Source: an uncultured Opitutaceae bacterium (GTDB lineage: Bacteria; Verrucomicrobiota; Verrucomicrobiia; Opitutales; Opitutaceae). From it: a stretch of DNA of 64,000 nt. The notes beneath the pieces were generated by a model, which saw nothing but the letters and a program-made list of their open reading frames with translations, searched no databases and was not told the DNA's origin. Positions 32,773-42,430 of this stretch are shown piece after piece. Position 1 is the stretch's first letter. The number at the start of each line of letters is the position of its first letter. Both the position numbers and the translations under genes were made by a program. The stretch is from contig CALFNN010000104.1 in NCBI GenBank assembly GCA_937902925.1, positions 62,001 to 126,000 on the forward strand, read 5' to 3'.

Positions 32773-34159
32773 CCTTCGCCGCGACGGCCGGCGCGGTGGG
32801 TTGCTGCTTGCGCACCCACTCGTTGATGCCGCCCTTGAGGCTACGGACATTCCGGTAGCCGAGCGATTTCAGGTAGAGCGTCGTCGGCTTCGAGAACTTG
32901 CCGATGCCGCAGACCATCACGATCGGCGCGTTGCGGTCCGGCGGCAGCTCACCCTTGCGCTGCGAAAGCTCGGACTGCGGAAGATTGACCGCGCCCGGGA
33001 TATGGAGGTCCGCGAACTGCTCCGCCGGGCGGACGTCGACGACCAGCGGCTTCGGCCCGTCGGCACCGTTGAGTTCGCGCGCGAGATCGGTGACGGCGAC
33101 AGAGTCGTAGGGATTCTTGAGATTCTCGATCATCTCGTCCATGAGCTGCTCGTTCCTGCTCGGCGCCGCGCCCGCCGCTTCGCCCGGCATGCCGCCGGCG
33201 AGCGCGGGGCACATTTGCGGAAAATGCCGGCAGACGGACGAGGCATACTTGAAAATATTGTCGGGGAAAATCACGACGGCGATCACGCCGGGTTCGTCGG
33301 GCACGAGCTTGAGCGCGCCGGCCAGCGCCATGCCGGAACTCGGGCCGGCGATGACGCTCTCCTCGCGATTGAGCCGGAGGCAGAGATCGAACGCCTCGCG
33401 ATTGGTGACCTCAACCTCGCCGTTGTATTCCTGCGGAAAATAAAGCTTGGTCTGCGCGAGCTGCCGCTTGCTGCGGACGCCGGGAATGTCGTGGCCGTCC
33501 TCCGGATAAACGCCGAGGACCTTCACGGCGGGATTCTTGCTTTTGAGGAAGCGCCCGTTGCCGGTGATCGTGCCGCACGTGCCGAGGCCGGCGACGAAAT
33601 GCGTGATCTTGCCCTCGGTCTGCCGCCAGATTTCCGGTCCCGTGGTGCGGAAATGCGCGTCCGGATTCGCCTCGTTCGTATACTGGTCGAGCAGCACGAA
33701 GCCGGGCTGCTTCGCCGTCTCGCGCGCGGTGGCGATCGCGCCCTCGGGCGCGCCAGGCGCGGGGCAGAGCGAGTCGTCGAGTTCCTGCACATCCGTGCCG
33801 AAAAACCGCAGCACCGTGCGCTTCTCCAGCGGAATCGCCGCCGACAAGGGCGTGCGCAGCGGGTAGCCTTTCGCATTGCCAATCATCGCCAGGCCCAGGC
33901 CGGTGTTGCCCGACGTGGCCTCCACGAGCTTGTTGCCCGGCGCCAGCGTGCCGCGCTCCTCGGCGTCGCGAACGAGATTCGCCGCCACGCGATCCTTCAC
34001 CGCGCCGAACGGGTTATACCATTCGAGCTTCGCATAGATCTTCGCGTGCCGGAAGGGCACGACCCGATGCAAACGCACCAACGGCGTCGGGTTCTCCTCG
34101 CTGGAGAGCAGACCCAAAACCGAGTCATAGACTCGCAACTCATGCGGATTACTTGCCAT
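32765..34159 (-). CDS. cysteine synthase-rhodanese fusion
   Basis: The 464-residue protein joins a PLP-dependent cysteine synthase (about residues 1-335) to a rhodanese domain (about 345-455). The PLP lysine is Lys55 in NPFGAVKDR, the substrate loop is TSGNTG (82-87), and the cofactor-phosphate loop is GLGTCGTITGNG. The rhodanese part has VVDVRPAEQFADLHIPGAVN and an active-site loop VMVCGIGKFS with the sulfur-carrying Cys. Cysteine synthase would combine O-acetylserine from CysE with sulfide. The fused rhodanese could deliver or receive persulfide sulfur. It is divergent from the sulfite reductase gene, with a shared promoter region that carries the sulfur motif. Confidence 0.9.
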   Translation of the reverse strand: MASNPHELRVYDSVLGLLSSEENPTPLVRLHRVVPFRHAKIYAKLEWYNPFGAVKDRVAANLVRDAEERGTLAPGNKLVEATSGNTGLGLAMIGNAKGYPLRTPLSAAIPLEKRTVLRFFGTDVQELDDSLCPAPGAPEGAIATARETAKQPGFVLLDQYTNEANPDAHFRTTGPEIWRQTEGKITHFVAGLGTCGTITGNGRFLKSKNPAVKVLGVYPEDGHDIPGVRSKRQLAQTKLYFPQEYNGEVEVTNREAFDLCLRLNREESVIAGPSSGMALAGALKLVPDEPGVIAVVIFPDNIFKYASSVCRHFPQMCPALAGGMPGEAAGAAPSRNEQLMDEMIENLKNPYDSVAVTDLARELNGADGPKPLVVDVRPAEQFADLHIPGAVNLPQSELSQRKGELPPDRNAPIVMVCGIGKFSKPTTLYLKSLGYRNVRSLKGGINEWVRKQQPTAPAVAAKVN

Positions 34160-34178
34160 GTGGGAAAATGCGGAGAAC

Positions 34179-34191
34179 CACTAAAGAAGTC
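34179..34191. promoter_or_regulatory. third copy of the sulfur-regulon motif
   Basis: CACTAAAGAAGTC lies 20 bases upstream of the cysteine synthase start and 89 bases upstream of the sulfite reductase start. It matches the motif GACTAAAGATGTC of the cysH/cysC gap at 11 of 13 positions. The gap also holds AT-rich TGTCATTTAAT further downstream, which may be a half site. Confidence 0.5.
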
Positions 34192-34279
34192 CGCTTCCCG
34201 GTCCGCGCCAGTTAAAACTGCCGGACGTCGTGTCATTTAATTTTTCCCGTCCACCAAAACCCACTCGCCCATCCATTTC

Positions 34280-36553
<2,274 letters not shown>

Positions 36554-36576
36554 ACTTTCACTGCCAATCTCCCCCG

Positions 36577-37146
36577 ATGGAACTCCAGCATTTTGTCGCC
36601 AAAATCCACGCCGACGGTCCGCTCGGCCTCGACCCCGCGAAGGTGGTCGACGTTTTTCACCAGTGGGTCGCCGCCCAGTCGGTGCCCCGCGTCGTGCTCA
36701 TCGACGTCGCCGAGTTGCTGCACGTGCCCGACGGCCCCGGCGTCATCGCCGTCGGCATCGAGGCCGACTTCGCGCTCGACCACACCGACGGCGTCTGGGG
36801 CGTGCTCTACCGCCGCAAGAACGTCCTCCCGGGCACGAACGCCGACCGCGTCGCCGATGCGCTCGAAACCGCCGCCCAGACCGCCCTGCGCCTGCAGGAG
36901 GCGTTTCCGGGCGCGCTGAAATTCAGCCGCACCGATTTCGAGCTGATCGTCAACGACCGCGGTATCGCGCCCAATACGCCCGAGAGCTACGCGGCCGCCG
37001 TCCCGGAGATCGAGTCGGCCCTCCGCGCAGTGCTCGGCCACGGCGACTTCAAGCTCACGCGCCACGACCAAGAGCCCCGCCAGCGGTTCGGCGTGACGGT
37101 GAAATCGGCCAAGCCGTTCGAACTCGCCCGCCTCGCGGCCCGCTGA
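36577..37146 (+). CDS. conserved protein of unknown function, sulfite-reductase linked
   Basis: This is a 189-residue soluble protein that I cannot place in a named family. It starts MELQHFVAKIHADGPLGLDP and has GVIAVGIEADFALDHTDGVWGVLYRRKN in the middle and FELIVNDRGIAPNTPESYAAAV later. No Cys ligands, signal peptide or membrane helix are visible. It follows the sulfite reductase by 23 bases on the same strand and ends at a terminator, so it belongs to the same transcript. A role in sulfite reduction, as a small partner or assembly factor, is suggested only by that linkage. Confidence 0.75.
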   Translation: MELQHFVAKIHADGPLGLDPAKVVDVFHQWVAAQSVPRVVLIDVAELLHVPDGPGVIAVGIEADFALDHTDGVWGVLYRRKNVLPGTNADRVADALETAAQTALRLQEAFPGALKFSRTDFELIVNDRGIAPNTPESYAAAVPEIESALRAVLGHGDFKLTRHDQEPRQRFGVTVKSAKPFELARLAAR

Positions 37147-37205
37147 GCCGGATCGCGGAACCAGCCGGGCGTCGATCCACCGCCCGATTTACGACCAAAA
37201 AAAGA

Positions 37206-37237
37206 GGGCGGGCCGCCTACCCCTAAGCGGCCCGCCC
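37206..37237. terminator. bidirectional rho-independent terminator
   Basis: A perfect 11-bp GC stem (GGGCGGGCCGC and its complement) has a 10-base loop. On the plus strand it is followed by ATTGCTTTCTT, ending the sir operon. On the minus strand it is followed by CTCTTTTTTT, a strong T-run, ending the minus-strand gene at 37319. Confidence 0.85.
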
Positions 37238-37239
37238 AT

Positions 37240-37309
37240 TGCTTTCTTACTTACCCCAATTCTCCACCGCTAAGCGGAGGAGAAAATTCAACTGCCCGGT
37301 AAGAAAGCA
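37240..37309. other. nested inverted repeats, possible structured RNA
   Basis: Outer arms TGCTTTCTTAC (37240-37250) and its exact complement (37299-37309) enclose an inner stem, TCTCCACCGC / GCGGAGGAGA around TAA (37261-37283, one mismatch), extended by AATT pairs. It lies in the 3' region of the minus-strand gene, just before its terminator. It could be a structured 3' UTR, a small RNA or a REP-type repeat. Confidence 0.4.
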
Positions 37310-37318
37310 CAGATTCGC

Positions 37319-37660
37319 TCAAGTTCCAGCGGCCCCTGCATTTTTTCCGCTTATGCCCCCGGGAACCGCCGGTTTTCTTTTCGGCGTGGGCTCCACCCAG
37401 AGGCGAAGCAGCAGTTCGGATAGGTTTTTCATGCTCGTCCGGGCCAGCCCCTCGACCCGCGCCGCCTCCTTGAAGGGCGACGCAACCCCACTGCGTTCCA
37501 CATAGTAACGCCAAAGCTCCACCTCGAGTCGCACCACCGCAACGTGATGATCCGCAGCGATCTTGGCGATGCCACGAACCTTGTCCTGCCAGAACTGTCT
37601 CTCGTCCGCGTGACCCCCGAAATATTCGAAGATCCGCTGCTCGCTGCGGTTGAGACTCAT
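37319..37660 (-). CDS. small conserved hypothetical protein
   Basis: This is a 113-residue basic protein starting MSLNRSEQRIFEYFGGHADE, with QFWQDKVRGIAKIAADHH and RLEVELWRYYVERSG, then a helix AARVEGLARTSMKNLSELLLRLW and a basic tail. It appears all-helical, without membrane segments. I associate similar proteins with Opitutaceae, where the function is unknown. The stop is followed by the nested repeats and a strong terminator. It is divergent from the coiled-coil membrane protein at 37777. Confidence 0.7.
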   Translation of the reverse strand: MSLNRSEQRIFEYFGGHADERQFWQDKVRGIAKIAADHHVAVVRLEVELWRYYVERSGVASPFKEAARVEGLARTSMKNLSELLLRLWVEPTPKRKPAVPGGISGKNAGAAGT

Positions 37661-37776
37661 GCCGCCAAGCTGCTGGGCGCCTCGCGAAAAACAACTGCAA
37701 AACCCGCTCCCACAGCGGCGTTGCATTTCCGCCCGATCCTCGGATAGCCTCTTTTCCGCACAACCAATCCCCCGTC

Positions 37777-38589
37777 ATGTGGCAAAAATTCAAAGAGCAA
37801 ATTCCTGCCGTTATTCTAACTGCGCTGCTGGTCATCGGCGTCCTTTACTGGGTTCAGCAGAAGTCCGCCGCGGACGCCGCCGCGCGACAGCAGGCCGAAC
37901 TCGAGCCCATCCGGGCCGCCAATGACGCTCTGAAAGCGCAAAACGAGGACAACCGCCGGGAGATCGACGCGACCAACAAGCTGCTCAAGGACGCCATCTC
38001 GAAGCGCGAGGCGGATATGTTCCGCACCGACGAAGAACTCCAAAAGCTCAACACCGAGCGGATGGATGCCCTCGCCGAGATCATCGCGAAGAAGATGCAA
38101 CCCTACAACCCCCTCCCGAAGTCGCCGGAGGAGGCTGAGAAGATGCAAAACGAGCAGGTCGACAAGGTCTCCTCCCGGATGGCCGAAAAGATCCAGCCGA
38201 TCCTCTCCGAAATGTCCAAGGACCAGAATTTGACCCGCGATTCCATCGCCCAATACAGCCAGCGGATTTCCAATCAGGTCGGCAGCGTCCTTACCGCGGA
38301 GCTCGCGAAAAACCAGCAGCTCCAGAACAACCTCGTCGCCACGGAGACCGTCGCGCAGGATTCGCTCAAGCTCTCGCACGAGATCACCGCGCTCTATCTC
38401 AGCTCGTTCAAGGACCAAGGCCTCATCACCCGCCTCCTCACGCTGCCCGCCAACGTCGTCAAGGATGCCGCCAGCCTCAGCATCGTGAACAGCTCCGACC
38501 GCAAAAAGATCGAGGAGCAACTCGTGGCCCGCATGAACGACATCGACAAGCGTCTCGCCGAGATTCAAGCGCAGGCCCCCCAGAAATAA
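37777..38589 (+). CDS. membrane-anchored coiled-coil protein
   Basis: This is a 270-residue protein with one N-terminal membrane helix (IPAVILTALLVIGVLYWV, about 9-26), then mainly charged helical sequence with heptad character (about 35-215: ADAAARQQAELEPIRAAND, NRREIDATNKLLKDAISKRE) and a final helix KKIEEQLVARMNDIDKRLAE. The bulk faces the periplasm or cytoplasm depending on orientation; the sequence does not decide. No enzymatic motif is visible. It is a single-gene unit ended by a good terminator. Confidence 0.72.
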   Translation: MWQKFKEQIPAVILTALLVIGVLYWVQQKSAADAAARQQAELEPIRAANDALKAQNEDNRREIDATNKLLKDAISKREADMFRTDEELQKLNTERMDALAEIIAKKMQPYNPLPKSPEEAEKMQNEQVDKVSSRMAEKIQPILSEMSKDQNLTRDSIAQYSQRISNQVGSVLTAELAKNQQLQNNLVATETVAQDSLKLSHEITALYLSSFKDQGLITRLLTLPANVVKDAASLSIVNSSDRKKIEEQLVARMNDIDKRLAEIQAQAPQK

Positions 38590-38614
38590 CACCTTCCGGT
38601 TTGCCTCCCTCCCC

Positions 38615-38645
38615 AGCCACGCGACCATTGCCGCGTGGCTTTTTA
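38615..38645 (+). terminator. rho-independent terminator
   Basis: A 9-bp stem, AGCCACGCG / CGCGTGGCT with an 8-base loop, is followed by TTTTATTT. It lies 26 bases after the coiled-coil gene and before the lipoprotein gene. Confidence 0.9.
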
Positions 38646-38666
38646 TTTGCTCCCTAGCGTTCGCCC

Positions 38667-40307
38667 ATGATGAAGCTTCGCCCCGTTGCCGCCGCGGCCG
38701 CCGCCGCCCTCGTCGCCCTGCTCCCCGCCGCCTGCTCCAAGCGCGAAACGCCCGTCGAGTTCGGCGACCGCACCCAGACGCTCCAGCTCGGCAATCTCAC
38801 CGAGCCGACCGATCTCGACCCCCAGATCATTAACAGCCAGCAGGACTTCAACATCGTCATCGCCCTCCTGGAGGGCCTCGCCCAATACGACCCCAAGACC
38901 TGCCTCCCGGTCCCCGCCGTCGCCGAGCGGTGGGAGGTTTCCGCCGACAATCTCACCTGGACCTTTCACCTCCGCGACACCGCCCGCTGGTCCAACGGCG
39001 ACCCCGTCACCGCCCACGATTTCGTCTACGCCTACCAGCGCGGACTCTCGCCCGGCCTCGCCGCCGAATACGCTTACATGCTCTTCGCCCTGAAAAACGG
39101 CGAGGCCTACTACGAGGGGAAGGTGAAGGACTTCGCCGAGGTTGGCGCCAAGGCGGCGGACGATCACACGCTGGTCCTCCAGCTCGGCCATCCCGTTCCG
39201 TATCTGCCGAAACTCGTCTGTCACTCGATGTGGTATCCCGTCCACCGCGCCACCATCGAGAAATTCGGCAAGATCGACCAGCGCGGCACCCTCTGGACCC
39301 GCCCCGGCAACTACGTCGGCAACGGCCCCTTCGTCCTCGCCGAGTGGAAGCCCAACCAGATCATCCGGGTCACCAAGTCGCCGACCTATTGGAACCGCGA
39401 CCATATCCGGCTCAACGCGGTCAATTTCTACCCGATCGAGGACAACACCACCGAGGAGGCGATGTTTCGCACCGGCCAGCTCCACATCACCAGCACGATG
39501 CCGATCGAGAAGATCGCCGTCTACAAGCACGACCCCAAGCTCGCCGGCTATCTCAGCCAATACACGATGCTGGCGACGTATTTTTTCCGCTTCAACGTCA
39601 CGAAACCGCCGCTCGACGACGTCCGCGTCCGCCGCGCGCTCGCCTACGCCATCAACCGCCGGGAGATGGTCGACCGCGTCACGCTCGGCGGCCAGCTCCC
39701 CGCGGGGCACCTGACGCCGCCTGACACCGGCGGCTTCACCGCCACCGCCAACGTCCCCTCCGACCCGGCTCGCGCCCGGCAGTTGCTCGCCGACGCGGGT
39801 TATCCCGGCGGCGCGAAATTCCCCCACCTCGAACTCCTCTACAACACGAACGAGGGCCATCGTAAAATCGCCGAGGCGCTCCAGCAGATGTGGCGCCGCG
39901 AGCTCGGCATTTCCATCACGCTCGTGAACCAGGAGGCCAAGGTGCAGTCCGACACGATGCGCCAGGGCAACTACCAGATCGCCCGCTATGCGTGGATCGG
40001 CGACTACCTCGACCCGAGCACGTTCCTCGACATCATGACTGGCGATAGCGGCAACAACCAGACCGGCTGGAAAAACGCCGAATACGACCGGCTCATCGCC
40101 GCCGCCGGCCAGACCGGCGACGAAGCGACCCGGTTCAAATGCTACCAGCAGTGCGAGCAGATCCTCGCCGACGAATGCCCGATCGCGCCGCTGTATTTCT
40201 ACACGCGCAATAACCTGCACCTGCCCGACGTGAAGGGCTGGTATGGCAACCTCCTCGACCTCCATCCGTTCACCGACGTCTACCTCGAGGCCCCCGCCGC
40301 CCGGTAG
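38667..40307 (+). CDS. oppA: OppA-like peptide ABC transporter binding lipoprotein
   Basis: This is a 546-residue extracytoplasmic binding protein of SBP family 5. The signal peptide ends LLPAACSKRE, and the Cys at about residue 23 is the lipidation site. Family patterns are LGNLTEPTDLDPQIINS, FHLRDTARWSNGDPVTAHDFVYAYQR and VRVRRALAYAINRREMVD, followed by ARYAWIGDYLDPSTFLD. The last stretch is typical of oligopeptide (OppA/MppA) members. No permease or ATPase gene is adjacent, so it must use components encoded elsewhere or act alone. Confidence 0.9.
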   Translation: MMKLRPVAAAAAAALVALLPAACSKRETPVEFGDRTQTLQLGNLTEPTDLDPQIINSQQDFNIVIALLEGLAQYDPKTCLPVPAVAERWEVSADNLTWTFHLRDTARWSNGDPVTAHDFVYAYQRGLSPGLAAEYAYMLFALKNGEAYYEGKVKDFAEVGAKAADDHTLVLQLGHPVPYLPKLVCHSMWYPVHRATIEKFGKIDQRGTLWTRPGNYVGNGPFVLAEWKPNQIIRVTKSPTYWNRDHIRLNAVNFYPIEDNTTEEAMFRTGQLHITSTMPIEKIAVYKHDPKLAGYLSQYTMLATYFFRFNVTKPPLDDVRVRRALAYAINRREMVDRVTLGGQLPAGHLTPPDTGGFTATANVPSDPARARQLLADAGYPGGAKFPHLELLYNTNEGHRKIAEALQQMWRRELGISITLVNQEAKVQSDTMRQGNYQIARYAWIGDYLDPSTFLDIMTGDSGNNQTGWKNAEYDRLIAAAGQTGDEATRFKCYQQCEQILADECPIAPLYFYTRNNLHLPDVKGWYGNLLDLHPFTDVYLEAPAAR

Positions 40308-40328
40308 GCATCATTCGGCGGCGCCGCT

Positions 40329-41012
40329 TTACGGCGTGAGGTAAAACGGATTCGGCAGCTTGAAGGTCCGCTCGGCGTAACCACCCGCGAGATCGCTCTC
40401 CTGGTCGCCAATGTTCGCAACGATCGCGCGCCCCGCGGCGGTGAGTCGTTTTCGCTCGCCCGTCTTGAAAGCGGCGACCGGGCGCCGGTCATCGTTCGGT
40501 TTCATGATCAATCCCGCGTAGTCGTTGCAGCCGATGGCCACGAGATTCTTTTCCGTCGGCGGCCGGTCGCGCTCGGCCCGGCCCGTGAGCAAAAACACCT
40601 CGATGTGCAACTGCCGGGCCCGGCGATAGACCGCGCGCACCGCCCCGATGGCGGGCGCGTCGCCCATGGCGAGCCAGGCCGCCCATGTCGCATCGCTGCC
40701 GCCGAAGTCATTCTCTTTCTCCGCGGCCAGGTCCGACAGCAGTGTCTCATCCAAGTCCAGCACGAGCGCCAGTCGCTCGCCCGGTGTGCGCCGGGCCGCG
40801 CGTTCCTCCAGCCACGCCGTCGCCTTTGCCGCCACGGCGGCGATGTCGCGATCATAGCCCCCGGAGTCGACGTAAATTCGAATTTCTTGTTTTAGCGGAT
40901 CGAGGTTCGCCGGCTCGTGCGGGCCCGTCACGCAACCGCCGGTCGACATCGCCCACGCCATCAACCCCCAGGAAAAAAGGAGATTCACGGGAAACCCGGG
41001 CGTTTTGCACAT
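40329..41012 (-). CDS. HAD-family acid phosphatase, lipoprotein type
   Basis: This is a 227-residue protein of the class B/C acid phosphatase group (HAD subfamily IIIB). The signal region ends MAWAMSTGGCVTG, with a Cys that could be lipidated. HAD motif I is LVLDLDETLLS with the nucleophile Asp, motif II is VFLLTGRAE, and motif IV is VANIGDQESDLAGG. It probably removes phosphate from nucleotides or other small molecules at the cell envelope. It is convergent with the OppA-like gene (21-base gap) and divergent from the acyltransferase. Confidence 0.85.
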   Translation of the reverse strand: MCKTPGFPVNLLFSWGLMAWAMSTGGCVTGPHEPANLDPLKQEIRIYVDSGGYDRDIAAVAAKATAWLEERAARRTPGERLALVLDLDETLLSDLAAEKENDFGGSDATWAAWLAMGDAPAIGAVRAVYRRARQLHIEVFLLTGRAERDRPPTEKNLVAIGCNDYAGLIMKPNDDRRPVAAFKTGERKRLTAAGRAIVANIGDQESDLAGGYAERTFKLPNPFYLTP

Positions 41013-41199
41013 CCCTCATCCTCCCCTCGCCCCGTTGCGGCGGTCAAGTTCTCCAACTCGGTGTCGACCGCCACGCCCGGCCCGGCCAACGCGGATTTGA
41101 TTTCGAACCTCCGATATTTTGCCCGGTCCGTGGGGACCGCGGCACCGCGGGTGCGCCCTTCCTCGCACGAGGGCCAAGCCCGGTCCGATTCAAGTTGCC

Positions 41200-42420
41200 A
41201 TGCCGAGAACAGAGCCAGCGAAGAACACCGACATCGAAGTCCTGCGGGCCGTCGCGATTTTGTTCACCTTGTTCAGCCACCTGCTCTGGGGCCTGCTGCC
41301 CACGTTCGGGCGGATGGGCCGGATGCTGCAGTCCTCGCTGCAATTCTGGACCGGGGTCGATTTGTTTTTCGGTATCTCGGGTTTTATCATCACCGCGTCG
41401 CTGTTGCGGCAACTGGCCGCCGGGGATCCGCCGCCTTCTCTTGCCCCGTCGCGCCGGTGGCGGGAATTCCTCGCCTTTGCCGTGCCGTTCTGGATCCGAC
41501 GCGTGTTCCGCCTGCTGCCTTCGGCCTGGCTCTGGATCCTCGTGACCCTGCTCCTCGCCGCCGGCTTCAACACCCACCAGTCCTTCGGCGCGCTGCGCGA
41601 CAACCTCGACGAGGCCGCGGCCGCCCTGTTGAACGTCGCCAATCTGCACTTCTACGAATGGTTCACCCACGGAAATTCCGCCTACGGTTCGCTCGGCGTT
41701 TACTGGAGCCTGTCGCTCGAGGAGCAGTTCTACCTGATCTTTCCGTTCCTGCTGTATTTCGTCCCGCGCCGGCTCCTCGTGCCCGTGCTGCTCGCCGCGT
41801 TTTTCGCGCAGGTCTTTGCGTTTCGCCCCGACGGTTTCGTGCCCGGCAACACCTCGTTGCTGTGGTTCGTGCGCACGGATGCGCTGCTGCTCGGCGTGCT
41901 GATCGCGCTCTGGAAAAACCAGGCCGGCAGTTACCGGAAACTCGCGCCGCGATTCCTGCGCCGCCCGCGATATTCGCTGCCGGTGGTTGGCGGCGGCATC
42001 GTGCTCCTGGCGCTCATTCCGTCGTCCGCCGCGGTCGCCGCCTTCTCCACCGGGCTCACCGCCCTTTGCTGCGGGTTCCTCGTGTGGCTCGCCAGCTACG
42101 ACCGCGATCTCATCCTTGCCCCCTGCCGCTTGAAAGCCGCCCTCGTGTGGCTCGGCACCCGCTCGTATAGCGTCTATTTGATCCATACGATCTGCCACGC
42201 CTTCGTGCAGGAGCTGAAAAAAAACGCCGGGATCGCCGAGGGCCACCTCCTGTCCGAAAGCCTGACTATTCTCTCCGTCGCGCTCATCCTGACATTGGCG
42301 GAGTGCAACTATCGCCTGGTCGAAAAACCCCTGCGCCACGTCGGCCGGCGCCTCGCCGACCGCATCCTGCAACGGCTGCGCCGCCCGGCGGTGGTCGCCG
42401 CCGCCCCGGTCCCCGGCTAG
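41200..42420 (+). CDS. acyltransferase 3 family membrane protein (OafA/YrhL-like)
   Basis: This is a 406-residue protein with about ten membrane helices. The family start TDIEVLRAVAILFTLFSHLL carries the conserved Arg and His. WTGVDLFFGISGFIITASLL, GVYWSLSLEEQFYLIFPFLL and LGTRSYSVYLIHTICHAFV are the other hallmark segments. Such enzymes move acetyl or similar acyl groups onto extracellular or cell-wall sugars. ATG 41200 gives the normal start; longer frames are Pro/Arg-rich. The target is not indicated by the neighbours. Confidence 0.9.
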   Translation: MPRTEPAKNTDIEVLRAVAILFTLFSHLLWGLLPTFGRMGRMLQSSLQFWTGVDLFFGISGFIITASLLRQLAAGDPPPSLAPSRRWREFLAFAVPFWIRRVFRLLPSAWLWILVTLLLAAGFNTHQSFGALRDNLDEAAAALLNVANLHFYEWFTHGNSAYGSLGVYWSLSLEEQFYLIFPFLLYFVPRRLLVPVLLAAFFAQVFAFRPDGFVPGNTSLLWFVRTDALLLGVLIALWKNQAGSYRKLAPRFLRRPRYSLPVVGGGIVLLALIPSSAAVAAFSTGLTALCCGFLVWLASYDRDLILAPCRLKAALVWLGTRSYSVYLIHTICHAFVQELKKNAGIAEGHLLSESLTILSVALILTLAECNYRLVEKPLRHVGRRLADRILQRLRRPAVVAAAPVPG

Positions 42421-42430
42421 GCGCGCCGCG

